The position numbers and the translations under genes were made by a program. A stretch of DNA of 64,000 nucleotides, taken from the NCBI GenBank assembly GCA_046350355.1, contig JAXMAN010000001.1, positions 1,364,001 through 1,428,000 of the forward strand. Reading direction: 5' to 3'. Positions 24,115 through 31,777 of the stretch are shown in pieces. Numbering within the stretch: position 1 is the stretch's first letter; each line of letters opens with the position of its first letter. This DNA comes from UBA966 sp046350355. GTDB lineage: Bacteria; Planctomycetota; Phycisphaerae; Phycisphaerales; SM1A02. The notes under the pieces are model-generated. The model was not told the DNA's origin, did no database searches, and saw only the letters and a program-made list of their open reading frames with translations.

Positions 24115-24969
24115 ATGGCTATCCGCATCTACAAGCCCGTCACGAATGGCCGCCGGAACGCGTCGGTCAACATGCACGCCGAGGTCACCAAGAAGACCCC
24201 GGAGAAGTCCCTCCTGCGCCCGCTGCACAAGACCGGCGGCCGCAACTCGCAGGGCAAGCTGACGCTGATCCAGCAGGGCGGCGGCCACAAGCGCCGCTAC
24301 CGCCTGGTGGACTTCAAGCGCCAGAAGGACGACATGAAGGCCGTGGTGGTGGGGATCGAGTACGACCCCAACCGCACCTGCCACATCGCCCTCGTCAAGT
24401 ACGCCGACGGCACCCTGCGCTACATCCTGGCGCCCAAGGGCCTCACCGCCGGCGACACCGTCGTGAGCTCCGCGCAGCAGATCGACCCGCGCCCGGGCAA
24501 CTGCATGCCGCTCAAGCACATCCCGACCGGCCTCGAGGTGCACTGCGTCGAGATGACGCCGGGCAAGGGCGGCACGATGGTCCGCTCCGCCGGCATCGGC
24601 GCGCGCCTGACCAACAAGGAAGGCCGCTTCGCGACGCTGGTGATGCCCTCGGGCGAAATCCGCCAGGTGCTGCTCGAGTGCCGCGCCACCGTCGGCGCCG
24701 TCGGCAACCCCGACCACGCCAACGTCATCCTGGGCAAGGCCGGCCGCGCCCGCTGGATGGGCCGCCGTCCCCGCACCCGCGGCGTCGCGATGAGCCATCA
24801 CCAGCACCCGCACGGCGGCGGCGAAGGCCGCAGCAAGGGCGGCCAGGAGCCGTCCAACGCCTCGGGCACGCAGTCCAAGGGCGGCCGCACCCGCGGCTAC
24901 GGCAAGTCCTCGGACAAGCTCATCATCCGTCGCCGCAAGAGCCGCCGCTACGGCCAGCTCAAGCTCTGA
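24115..24969 (+). CDS. rplB: 50S ribosomal protein L2
   Basis: A 284-residue primary 23S rRNA-binding protein needed for subunit joining and peptidyl transfer. RNSQGKLTLIQQGGGHKRRYR is the RNA-binding start of the OB-like domain. The C-terminal SH3-like domain ends in RWMGRRPRTRGVAMSHHQHPHGGGEGR, including the functionally important histidine region, and the RRRKSRRYGQLKL tail. Length is normal. AGGAG seven nt before ATG decides the start. Confidence 0.97.
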   Translation: MAIRIYKPVTNGRRNASVNMHAEVTKKTPEKSLLRPLHKTGGRNSQGKLTLIQQGGGHKRRYRLVDFKRQKDDMKAVVVGIEYDPNRTCHIALVKYADGTLRYILAPKGLTAGDTVVSSAQQIDPRPGNCMPLKHIPTGLEVHCVEMTPGKGGTMVRSAGIGARLTNKEGRFATLVMPSGEIRQVLLECRATVGAVGNPDHANVILGKAGRARWMGRRPRTRGVAMSHHQHPHGGGEGRSKGGQEPSNASGTQSKGGRTRGYGKSSDKLIIRRRKSRRYGQLKL

Positions 24970-24995
24970 CCTGAACACTCACGGAGACACACGCA

Positions 24996-25292
24996 ATGTC
25001 GCGTTCACTCAAGAAGGGCCCCTTCGTCGACGAGAAGCTGTTCCGCCGCGCCGAGGCGATCCAGCAGGGCGGCAAGCGCGCCCCGATCAAGACCTGGCGC
25101 CGGTCCTGCACCATCGTCCCCGAATTCGTCGGCCTGACCTTCCAGGTCCACAACGGCAAGAGCTTCACCGACGTCTTCGTCACCGAGGACATGGTCGGCC
25201 ACAAGCTCGGCGAGTTCTCGCACACCCGCACCTTCAAGGGCCACACGAACAAGAAGGAAGGCATCGAGGGCGGCACCAAGGGTGCAGCCTGA
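24996..25292 (+). CDS. rpsS: 30S ribosomal protein S19
   Basis: A 98-residue protein of the small subunit head that pairs with S13 near the A site. MSRSLKKGPFVDEKLFRRAE and the signature VHNGKSFTDVFVTEDMVGHKLGEFSHTRTF are diagnostic. The C-terminal basic residues TNKKEGIEGGTKGAA are slightly longer than in E. coli. ACGGAGA ten nt before ATG is the likely ribosome binding site. Confidence 0.96.
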   Translation: MSRSLKKGPFVDEKLFRRAEAIQQGGKRAPIKTWRRSCTIVPEFVGLTFQVHNGKSFTDVFVTEDMVGHKLGEFSHTRTFKGHTNKKEGIEGGTKGAA

Positions 25293-25320
25293 TCCGCCTG
25301 CCTGAAGGAAGGTCATAGCC

Positions 25321-25650
25321 ATGCCATACAAGGCTTCCCACAAGTTCGCCCGCATCGCGCCCCGCAAGGCCCGCCTCTGCGCGGACCTCATCCGCGGCAA
25401 GGGCGTCGACGACGCGCTCGCGACGCTCGAGTTCAGCCCCAGGCGCGGCGCCTGGTTCATCAAGTCGGTCCTCAAGAGCGCGATCGCCAACGCGGAGGAG
25501 GCCAACGTCGACGTCGGCCGCCTCTTCGTCGCGGAGAGCCGCATCGACGAGGGCCCGACCATCAAGCGGTTCCAGCCCAAGGACCGCGGCCGTTCCCACC
25601 AAATCCTCAAGCGCACGAGCCACATCCACGTGGCCGTCGACGTCCGCTGA
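25321..25650 (+). CDS. rplV: 50S ribosomal protein L22
   Basis: A 109-residue protein with the long beta-hairpin that lines the exit tunnel and affects macrolide action. It opens with ASHKFARIAPRKARLCADLIRGKGVDDAL and ends with QPKDRGRSHQILKRTSHIHV, the hairpin and C-terminal strand typical of L22. KSAIANAEEANVDV is the conserved helix. AGGAAGG, seven nt before ATG, supports the start. Confidence 0.95.
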   Translation: MPYKASHKFARIAPRKARLCADLIRGKGVDDALATLEFSPRRGAWFIKSVLKSAIANAEEANVDVGRLFVAESRIDEGPTIKRFQPKDRGRSHQILKRTSHIHVAVDVR

Positions 25651-25677
25651 CCGCGCCCGGCACGGAGCACACACACC

Positions 25678-26379
25678 ATGGGACAGAAGACCAATCCATT
25701 CGGCTTCCGCGTCGGCGTGACCGAGGCCCACAAGAGCCGCTGGTTCGCCCCGAAGGCCCTCTTCGGCGAGCTCCTCGTCGAGGACTACAAGATCCGGCAG
25801 TTCATCGACCGCCGGCTCAACCGCACGCCTCCGTACGCGGCGGTGAGCGACGTCTACATCGAGCGCACCCGCGAGGAGCTGACGGTCATCATCAAGACCG
25901 CCCGCCCCGGCCAGGTCGTCGGCCTGAAGGGCGCCGAGATCGAGCGCCTCACGAAGGACCTCGAGGCCCTGACCGGCCGCAAGGTGAGCATCAAGATCAT
26001 CGAGATCAAGAATCCCGAGGTCGCCGCCCGCCTCATCGCCGAGACGATGGGCGAGCAGCTCAAGAAGCGCGCGAACTACCGCCGCGTCGTCAAGCAGCGC
26101 GCCGAGGCCGCGATGCAGAACGGCGCGAAGGGCATCCGCATCCTCATGTCGGGCCGCCTCGGCGGCGCCGAGCTGGCGCGCACCTTCGACACGCGCCTGG
26201 GCTCCATCCCCCTCACCACCCTGCAGGCGAACATCGACTACTCGGTGGCGCACGTGACCACGACCTACGGCGTGATCGGCATCAAGGTGTGGGTCTACAA
26301 GGGTCTCTTCGAGGACGTCGAGGACGACACCACGACCAACGCCGCCGGTGGACGGGCCCGCGCCCGCGGCCGCCGCTGA
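25678..26379 (+). CDS. rpsC: 30S ribosomal protein S3
   Basis: A 233-residue protein at the mRNA entry channel with helicase-related function. MGQKTNPFGFRVGVTEAHKSRWF at the start, a type II KH domain around residues 60-110 (VIIKTARPGQVVGLKGAEIERL, with Val-Gly-Leu-Lys-Gly replacing the usual GxxG surroundings), and the C-terminal domain with RRVVKQRAEAAMQNGAKGIRI and SGRLGGAELART. The tail is Arg/Gly-rich. Length is normal. Confidence 0.96.
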   Translation: MGQKTNPFGFRVGVTEAHKSRWFAPKALFGELLVEDYKIRQFIDRRLNRTPPYAAVSDVYIERTREELTVIIKTARPGQVVGLKGAEIERLTKDLEALTGRKVSIKIIEIKNPEVAARLIAETMGEQLKKRANYRRVVKQRAEAAMQNGAKGIRILMSGRLGGAELARTFDTRLGSIPLTTLQANIDYSVAHVTTTYGVIGIKVWVYKGLFEDVEDDTTTNAAGGRARARGRR

Positions 26380-26415
26380 CGCCCCACGACCGAGCACCGC
26401 AGAAGGAGCACACAG

Positions 26416-26838
26416 ATGTCCAACCTCATTCCCAAGCGAGTGAAGTTCCGCAAGCAGCAGCGCGGAAAGATGCGCGGCAACGCCACGCGCGGCAACTACG
26501 TCGCCTTCGGCGACTACGGCCTGCAGAGCCTCGAGGCCTGCTGGGTCTCCGGCCGCCAGCTCGAGGCCGGCCGCATCGCGGCGCAGCACTTCCTGCGCCG
26601 CCAGGGCAAGGTCTTCATCCGCGTCTTCCCCGACAAGCCCATCTCGAAGAAGCCGCTGGAGACCCGAATGGGCACCGGCAAGGCGGACGTCGACTACTGG
26701 GCCGCCGTCGTCAAGCCCGGCACCGTCCTCTTCGAGGTCGCCGGCGTCCCCGAGGAGCTCGCGAAGCAGGCCTTCGCGCGCATCGCCAGCAAGATGCCGG
26801 TCCGCTGCCGCTTCGTCGGCCGCCGGCTCGCCGTCTAA
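26416..26838 (+). CDS. rplP: 50S ribosomal protein L16
   Basis: A 140-residue protein between the A site and the GTPase centre. IPKRVKFRKQQRGKMRGNATRGN at the start, RQLEAGRIAAQHFLRR with the conserved Arg, RVFPDKPISKKPLETRMGTGKADVDYWAAVVKPG and GVPEELAKQAFARIASKMPVR are all typical. AGAAGGAG nine nt before ATG is a strong ribosome binding site. Confidence 0.97.
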   Translation: MSNLIPKRVKFRKQQRGKMRGNATRGNYVAFGDYGLQSLEACWVSGRQLEAGRIAAQHFLRRQGKVFIRVFPDKPISKKPLETRMGTGKADVDYWAAVVKPGTVLFEVAGVPEELAKQAFARIASKMPVRCRFVGRRLAV

Positions 26839-26865
26839 GCAACCACAGGAAAGGCGCCCACGACC

Positions 26866-27066
26866 ATGAAGGCAGCTGACGTCAAGAAGCTCCGCGACGA
26901 CGAGATCGTCGCCGAGGCCGACCGCCTGCGCCGGAAGCTCTTCGAGCTCCGCTCGCAGACCGTGACCGAGAAGATCAAGGACTCGTCGCAGTTCAAGAAG
27001 AACCGCAAGGACCTGGCGCGTGTCCTCACCGAGCGCGCCGCCCGCACGAAGAAGGTGTCCAAGTGA
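26866..27066 (+). CDS. rpmC: 50S ribosomal protein L29
   Basis: A 66-residue two-helix protein next to L23 at the tunnel exit. VKKLRDDEIVAEADRLRRKLFELRSQ, then FKKNRKDLARVLTERAAR, matches the L29 helical hairpin including the conserved L-x-x-L-R-x-x region. Its TGA overlaps the GTG start of rpsQ by four bases, so the two are translationally coupled. Confidence 0.94.
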   Translation: MKAADVKKLRDDEIVAEADRLRRKLFELRSQTVTEKIKDSSQFKKNRKDLARVLTERAARTKKVSK

Positions 27067-27386
27067 GCAAGAACGCAGAGGTCGTCGTCTCCGAGAACGC
27101 GCAGCGCCGCATCGGGATCGTCGAGAGCGACTCGCGCGACAAGTCGCGCAAGATCACGATCCAGTACGTGAGCAAGCACTCGAAGTACGGCAAGTACGTG
27201 CGCCGCCGCACCGTGCTGCACGCGCACGACGCCAAGAACGAGTCCCGCAAGGGCGACCGCGTCGAGATCGCGGAGTGCCGCCCGATCTCGCGCACCAAGC
27301 GCTGGACGATCGTCTCGATCGTGGAGCGCGCCCCCGTGCAGGTCGACGCGGTCTTCCAGACCGACGACGGCAAGAAGAAGAAGTAA
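27063..27386 (+). CDS. rpsQ: 30S ribosomal protein S17
   Basis: A 107-residue OB-fold 16S rRNA-binding protein. RRIGIVESDSRDKSRKITIQYVSKHSKYGKYVRRRTVLHAHDAKNESRKGDRVEIAECRP is the whole core, with the loop KNESRKGDRV that is conserved in S17. It is about 20 residues longer than the E. coli protein because of an N-terminal extension and a lysine-rich C-terminus. The GTG start overlaps the rpmC stop. Confidence 0.95.
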   Translation: MSKNAEVVVSENAQRRIGIVESDSRDKSRKITIQYVSKHSKYGKYVRRRTVLHAHDAKNESRKGDRVEIAECRPISRTKRWTIVSIVERAPVQVDAVFQTDDGKKKK

Positions 27387-27437
27387 GCAACCCGCCCCCC
27401 GGTCCCCGGGAAGGGCACCAACGAAGGCAGGCATCGG

Positions 27438-27824
27438 ATGATCCAGAAGGAATCACGGCTCGAAGTCACCGACAACAGCGGCGCCAAGACCGCGATGGTG
27501 ATCGGCATCATGGGCGTCTCCACGGCGGCCGGCCGGTTCACCCGCGTCTCGATGGGCGTCGGCGACCGCGTCATGTGCGCGGTCAAGGACGCGATCCCCA
27601 ACGGCCAGGTGAAGTCGGGCGACAAGGTCGAGGCGGTCATCGTGCGCGTCAAGTCGCCGACCCGCCGCAACGACGGCAGCTACGTGCGCTTCGACTCGAA
27701 CGCGTGCGTGCTCGTCGACAAGGAAGGCAACCCGAAGGGCACCCGCATCTTCGGCGCCGTCGCTCGCGAGCTCCGCGAGAAGAACTTCATGAAGATCGTC
27801 TCCCTCGCCACGGAGGTCATCTGA
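27438..27824 (+). CDS. rplN: 50S ribosomal protein L14
   Basis: A 128-residue beta-barrel protein at the subunit interface and first gene of the spc-type section. MIQKESRLEVTDNSGAKTAMVIGI at the start, the signature VGDRVMCAVKDAIPNGQVKSGDKVEAVIVR and the end IFGAVARELREKNFMKIVSLA are diagnostic. Its TGA shares one base with the rplX ATG. GGCAGGCATCGG precedes ATG; the ribosome binding site is weak. Confidence 0.96.
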   Translation: MIQKESRLEVTDNSGAKTAMVIGIMGVSTAAGRFTRVSMGVGDRVMCAVKDAIPNGQVKSGDKVEAVIVRVKSPTRRNDGSYVRFDSNACVLVDKEGNPKGTRIFGAVARELREKNFMKIVSLATEVI

Positions 27825-28174
27825 TGCCAGCCCACATCCGCAAGGGCGACGTCGTCTTCGTCCGCTCCGGCTCCGACCGGGGCAAGACGGGCGAGGTCCT
27901 CTCCGTCGATCCCGTCTCCTCCACCTGCGTGGTGAAGGGGATCAACCTCCGCACCAAGCACCTCAAGCCCACGCAGCAGCGTCCCAAGGGCGCGCTCGTG
28001 AAGCTCGAGCTCCCCATCCACATCTCCAAGGTCAGCCCGATGGCCGACGGCAAGCCCACCCGCGTGCGCTTCGTCGCCAAGGCTGACGGGTCGAAGGTCC
28101 GGGTCGCCGTCAAGGGCGGCAAGGAGCTCGGCCAGGTGAGCCCCGCCCGCAAGACGGCCAAGAAGGCGAAGTGA
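27824..28174 (+). CDS. rplX: 50S ribosomal protein L24
   Basis: A 116-residue KOW-domain protein that starts 23S rRNA folding. HIRKGDVVFVRSGSDRGKTGEVLSVDP is the KOW motif; KGINLRTKHLKPTQQRPKG follows. The C-terminal KGGKELGQVSPARKTAKKAK tail is basic. It overlaps rplN by one base; the GAGGTC inside the rplN end acts as ribosome binding site. Confidence 0.95.
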   Translation: MPAHIRKGDVVFVRSGSDRGKTGEVLSVDPVSSTCVVKGINLRTKHLKPTQQRPKGALVKLELPIHISKVSPMADGKPTRVRFVAKADGSKVRVAVKGGKELGQVSPARKTAKKAK

Positions 28175-28179
28175 CGACC

Positions 28180-28776
28180 ATGAGCGCTACCACCACCACG
28201 AACAAGTCGCGCCTGCAGCAGGTCTACATGGAGCAGGTCGCCCCGAAGCTCATGAAGGAGTTCGGGCTCCCCAATGTCAACGGCATCCCGAAGATCGAGA
28301 AGGTCATCGTGAACGCGGGCATCGGCAAGTACCTGGAGAACCAGAAGCTCAAGCCGGAGATCCGCGACACCGTCATCGACACCTTCGTGAAGATCACGGG
28401 CCAGCGCCCGGTGATGACGCTCGCCAAGAAGAGCGTCTCCAACTTCAAGGTGCGCGAGGGCGCCCCCAGCGGCTTCGTCGTGACCCTGCGCCGCGACCGC
28501 ATGTGGAGCTTCCTCGACCGCCTGATGAACCTCGCGATCCCCCGCATCAAGGACTTCCGCGGCGTCAGCGACCGCTCCTTCGACAAGGGCGGCTCGTGGA
28601 GCTTCGGCCTGACCGAGCAGGCGGTGTGGCCCGAGATCAACATGGCCAACGTCAACTTCTCGCACGGCATGAACATCACGATCGTCTTCAGCAACAGCGA
28701 TCCCAAGAAGAGCCGCTTCGCGCTCGCGGAGCTGGGCATGCCCTTCGAGAAGCCGGAAGACCGCCGCAAGAAGTGA
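28180..28776 (+). CDS. rplE: 50S ribosomal protein L5
   Basis: A 198-residue 5S rRNA-binding protein of the central protuberance. Signature PKIEKVIVNAGIGKYLENQKL, GQRPVMTLAKKSVSNFKVREG and MWSFLDRLMNLAIPRIKDFRGV identify it; FDKGGSWSFGLTEQAVWPEI is the C-terminal signature. Two starts are possible: this ATG, or a GTG nine bases earlier that overlaps the rplX stop in GTGA and is closer to AGAAGG. ATG in the common ACC-ATG context is preferred here, without strong evidence. Confidence 0.96.
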   Translation: MSATTTTNKSRLQQVYMEQVAPKLMKEFGLPNVNGIPKIEKVIVNAGIGKYLENQKLKPEIRDTVIDTFVKITGQRPVMTLAKKSVSNFKVREGAPSGFVVTLRRDRMWSFLDRLMNLAIPRIKDFRGVSDRSFDKGGSWSFGLTEQAVWPEINMANVNFSHGMNITIVFSNSDPKKSRFALAELGMPFEKPEDRRKK

Positions 28777-28850
28777 ACCACCGCGCGGCCCGGCGCCGCG
28801 CGCGACCCATACACCGACCACCCCCGTCAGGAAGATCCAAGGACCACACG

Positions 28851-29036
28851 ATGGCTAGCAAGCGCGTCTTCGCCAAGATGAAGCGGAAGCCGAAGTTCTC
28901 CACCCGCGAGAAGCTCCGCTGCGAGATCACCGGCCGCAGCCGCGGCAACTACCGCAAGTTCCGCATCTGCCGCCACATGCTCCGCGAGCTCGCGCTGCAG
29001 GGCATGATCCCCGGCATGCGCAAGGCGTCCTGGTGA
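28851..29036 (+). CDS. rpsN: 30S ribosomal protein S14, short form lacking the zinc ligands
   Basis: A 61-residue protein with the length and end (RELALQGMIPGMRKASW) of the short, zinc-binding S14 type. Of the four cysteines that normally form the zinc ribbon (positions 24, 27, 40, 43), only Cys24 and Cys40 remain; positions 27 and 43 are Thr and Met. The RNA-binding GRSRGNYRKFRICR segment is intact. Zinc binding in the usual way is therefore unlikely. It sits in the normal place between rplE and rpsH. CCAAGGACCACACG precedes ATG. Confidence 0.94.
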   Translation: MASKRVFAKMKRKPKFSTREKLRCEITGRSRGNYRKFRICRHMLRELALQGMIPGMRKASW

Positions 29037-29091
29037 CGCGGCCGCACGACGGACCACTCGGACTCCGGACGAACCAGCAAGGACAACCGCA

Positions 29092-29490
29092 ATGTCGCTC
29101 CAAGACCTGACCGCTGACATGCTCTCGCGCATCCGCAACGCCTGCCGCAACCGGGCGAAGCAGGTGCTCGTGCTCAACAACAAGCTCAATCTCGGCGTCG
29201 CCGAGGTCCTCCAGAAGGAGGGCTACATCCGCGGCTTCGAGCTCGTGCAGGATGGCCGCCAGGGCCTGATCCGCGTCGACCTCAAGTACGGCCCGCGCGG
29301 GGAGGTGCTGATCCACCACCTCGAGCGCGTCTCCCGCACCGGCTGCCGCGTCTACCGCGGCGTCGAGGAGCTCCCCAGCCCGATGTCGGGCCTGGGCATC
29401 GCCATCGTCTCCACCAGCCACGGCGTGATGAGCGACCGCGAGTGCCGCGAGAAGCGCCTCGGCGGCGAGGTCGTCGCGACCGTCGGCTGA
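29092..29490 (+). CDS. rpsH: 30S ribosomal protein S8
   Basis: A 132-residue 16S rRNA-binding protein, in E. coli the repressor of the spc operon. DLTADMLSRIRNACRNRAKQVLVLNNKLN at the start, then VLQKEGYIRGFELV, and the C-terminal signature LGIAIVSTSHGVMSDRECREKRLGGEVVATV. Length is normal. The AGCAAGGACAACCGC segment before ATG carries AGGA eight nt away. Confidence 0.96.
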   Translation: MSLQDLTADMLSRIRNACRNRAKQVLVLNNKLNLGVAEVLQKEGYIRGFELVQDGRQGLIRVDLKYGPRGEVLIHHLERVSRTGCRVYRGVEELPSPMSGLGIAIVSTSHGVMSDRECREKRLGGEVVATVG

Positions 29491-29521
29491 TCCCAACCGA
29501 AGCGAAACCGGAGCAAGAACC

Positions 29522-30073
29522 ATGTCCCGCATCGCCCGCAAGCCCGTCACCGTCCCCGCCGGCGTCAAGGTCGCCGTCAACGCGGCCTCCCGCACGCTCA
29601 GCTTCGACGGCCCCAAGGGGAAGCTCTCCTTCGTCTACCGCCCCGAGGTGGGCGTGAACGTCGAGGGCTCCACCGTGACCGTCACGATGGATCCCGCCAT
29701 CGTCGAGATCGGCAGCAACCGCGCCTTCTGGGGCACGACCCGCGCCCTCATCCAGACCGCCGTCGACGGCGTCCTGAAGGGCTACGAGAAGAAGCTCGAG
29801 ATCATCGGCGTCGGCTGGGGCGCGCGCGTGCAGGGCAAGAAGCTCGTGCTCACCATCGGCTTCGCCAACACCATCGAGGTCCCGATTCCCGATGGCGTCA
29901 AGGTCGAGGTCAACCAGCTCATCGTCACGGTGAGCGGCCCCAACAAGCAGGCGGTGGGCGAGTTCGCGTCGCGCGTCCGCTCGCAGCGCAAGCCCGAGCC
30001 CTACAACGGCAAGGGCATCAAGTACACGGACGAAGTCATCCAGCGCAAGAAGGGCAAGGCCTTCGGCTCCTGA
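29522..30073 (+). CDS. rplF: 50S ribosomal protein L6
   Basis: A 183-residue two-domain protein near the sarcin-ricin loop. SRIARKPVTVPAGVKVAVN, the GTTRALIQTAVDGVLKGYEKKLEIIGVGWGARVQGKKL segment and the C-terminal signature PEPYNGKGIKYTDEVIQRKKGK are diagnostic. Length is typical. CGGAGCAAGAACC before ATG contains the ribosome binding site. Confidence 0.97.
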   Translation: MSRIARKPVTVPAGVKVAVNAASRTLSFDGPKGKLSFVYRPEVGVNVEGSTVTVTMDPAIVEIGSNRAFWGTTRALIQTAVDGVLKGYEKKLEIIGVGWGARVQGKKLVLTIGFANTIEVPIPDGVKVEVNQLIVTVSGPNKQAVGEFASRVRSQRKPEPYNGKGIKYTDEVIQRKKGKAFGS

Positions 30074-30099
30074 TCCCGGACGCCCAAGAGAGGACCCCC

Positions 30100-30462
30100 A
30101 TGGACAAGTGCATCGCCAAGACCACGCGCCGGAGCCGCCGCAAGCAGGGCCTCCGCAAGACCATCAACGGCACGCCCTCGCGGCCGCGCCTCACCGTCTT
30201 CCGCTCGCTGCAGCACATCTATGCGCAGGTGGTGGACGACCTCGCCGGACGCACGATCGCGTCCGCGAGCTCCCTCGACGTCGACGCCGTCTCCCGCAAG
30301 GGCGGCAACGTCGGCTCGGCGAAGGCCGTGGGCCAGGCGCTCGCGGAGCGCGCCCGCAAGGCCGGCGTCGACGCGGTGGTCTTCGACCGCAACGGCTTCC
30401 GCTTCCACGGCCGCATCAAGGCCGTCGCTGAGGGCGCGCGCGAGGGCGGCCTGAAGTTCTGA
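30100..30462 (+). CDS. rplR: 50S ribosomal protein L18
   Basis: A 120-residue 5S rRNA-binding protein. RRSRRKQGLRKTINGTPSRPRLTVFRSLQHIYAQVVDDLAGRTIASASS and VGQALAERARKAGVDAVVFDRNGFRFHGRIKAVAEGAREGGLKF are characteristic. Length is normal. AGAGAGGA six nt before ATG is a good ribosome binding site. Confidence 0.96.
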   Translation: MDKCIAKTTRRSRRKQGLRKTINGTPSRPRLTVFRSLQHIYAQVVDDLAGRTIASASSLDVDAVSRKGGNVGSAKAVGQALAERARKAGVDAVVFDRNGFRFHGRIKAVAEGAREGGLKF

Positions 30463-30497
30463 TCCCCACCGGCAACGACTGACCACGGAACACAGAC

Positions 30498-31226
30498 ATG
30501 GCTGAGCTCATCGACGAAACCTCCAGCATCGAGTCCACCACGGTGGGCATCTACCGCACCAGCTCCACGGTCGCGGGCGGCCGCCGCTTCAGCTTCTCCG
30601 CGCTCGTCGTGGTGGGCGACAAGCAGGGCCGCATCGGCATCGGCTACGCCAAGAGCAAGCAGGTGCCCCAGGCGGTCGAGAAGGCGCAGAAGGAGGGCCG
30701 TCGCAAGATGGTCTCCTACCCGATGCTCCGCAAGACCCTCCCGCACGCCGTCGAGGGCCAGTTCGGCGCCTCGAAGGTGCGCCTGGTTCCCGCCACCCCC
30801 GGTACCGGCGTCATCGCCGGCGCCGCGGTGCGCGCGATCCTGGAGATGCTCGGCGTGCAGGACTGCCTGACCAAGAGCTACGGCTCGACCAACCCGAAGA
30901 ACCTCGTGAAGGCGACGATCCGCGCCCTGGAGCAGCTCCAGACGCGCGAGAAGATCGAGCAGCTCCGCGGCGTCACCCTCGGCAAGACCCCGGTCGAGGA
31001 AGCGGTCGACCGCGGCCTCGCCGCGATGCCGCAGACGCGCTCCACCGAGAAGGCGCAGGCCCCCAAGAACACCGTCGGCGACGACCGTCGCCGCGGCGGT
31101 CGCGGCGGTCCGCGCGGTCCGCGCCGCGACGACTTCGCGGGCGCCTCGTCGGCTCCGGCCGCCGCGGCGGCCCCGGCTCCGGCCGCGGCTCCCGCCCCGG
31201 CACCTGCCCCGGAGGCCGGCGCCTGA
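30498..31226 (+). CDS. rpsE: 30S ribosomal protein S5 with long low-complexity C-terminus
   Basis: A 242-residue protein affecting decoding fidelity. The core is complete: VAGGRRFSFSALVVVGDKQGRIGIGYAKSKQVPQAVEKA is the S5 signature, and LVPATPGTGVIAGAAVRAILEMLGV the second domain. From about residue 178 a non-conserved tail of roughly 65 residues follows, first Arg/Gly-rich (RRRGGRGGPRGPRR), then Ala/Pro-rich. The next gene is rplO; rpmD, which usually lies between them, is absent. Confidence 0.96.
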   Translation: MAELIDETSSIESTTVGIYRTSSTVAGGRRFSFSALVVVGDKQGRIGIGYAKSKQVPQAVEKAQKEGRRKMVSYPMLRKTLPHAVEGQFGASKVRLVPATPGTGVIAGAAVRAILEMLGVQDCLTKSYGSTNPKNLVKATIRALEQLQTREKIEQLRGVTLGKTPVEEAVDRGLAAMPQTRSTEKAQAPKNTVGDDRRRGGRGGPRGPRRDDFAGASSAPAAAAAPAPAAAPAPAPAPEAGA

Positions 31227-31290
31227 CGCGCCGCTCCCGTTCCTCTTCCTCCACCGAACCACTCACCTCAGGCAAGCGAGCACTCCTGCC

Positions 31291-31737
31291 ATGATGATCC
31301 ACGACATTACGAAGGTCGCCGGCAAGCACCGCCCGCGCAAGCGCGTCGGCCGCGGCGAAGGCAGCGGCAGCGGCGGCACCTCGACCCGCGGCCACAAGGG
31401 CGCCAAGAGCCGCGCCGGCTGGACCAGCCGTCCCGGCTACCAGGGCGGCGCCACTCCGTTCATGCGGCGCTTCCCCAAGCGCGGCTTCAAGAACGGCTTC
31501 CGCATCGAGTTCCACGTCGTCAACGTCCAGACGATCGACAAGCACTTCGACGCGGGCGCGACCGTCGACGCCGCCGCGCTGGCCAAGAAGGGCCTCGTGC
31601 CCGACGCCACGCTGCCGCTGAAGGTCCTGGGCCACGGCGACATCCGCAAGAAGATCTCCGTCGTCGCGGCCAAGTACTCCGCGTCGGCCAAGGACAAGAT
31701 CGAGAAGGCCGGCGGCACCGCGACGGTGGCCGCCTGA
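31291..31737 (+). CDS. rplO: 50S ribosomal protein L15
   Basis: A 148-residue protein organising 23S rRNA domains. KHRPRKRVGRGEGSGSGGTSTRGHKGAKSRAG is the extended basic N-terminus, GGATPFMRRFPKRGFKN the conserved turn, and LPLKVLGHGDIRKKISVVAAKYSASAKDKIEKAGG the C-terminal signature. It begins MMI; either methionine could be the start. It follows rpsE with a 64-nt gap containing no L30 reading frame. Confidence 0.96.
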   Translation: MMIHDITKVAGKHRPRKRVGRGEGSGSGGTSTRGHKGAKSRAGWTSRPGYQGGATPFMRRFPKRGFKNGFRIEFHVVNVQTIDKHFDAGATVDAAALAKKGLVPDATLPLKVLGHGDIRKKISVVAAKYSASAKDKIEKAGGTATVAA

Positions 31738-31777
31738 CGCGCGTCCGGCACCCGACCCGACCCCACGAGACCCCCTG

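Noticed and set aside
28171..28776. GTG start for rplE at 28171
   Set aside because: It is possible because it overlaps the rplX stop and is near AGAAGG, but the ATG nine bases later has the usual ACC-ATG context seen at neighbouring genes. The choice is weak.
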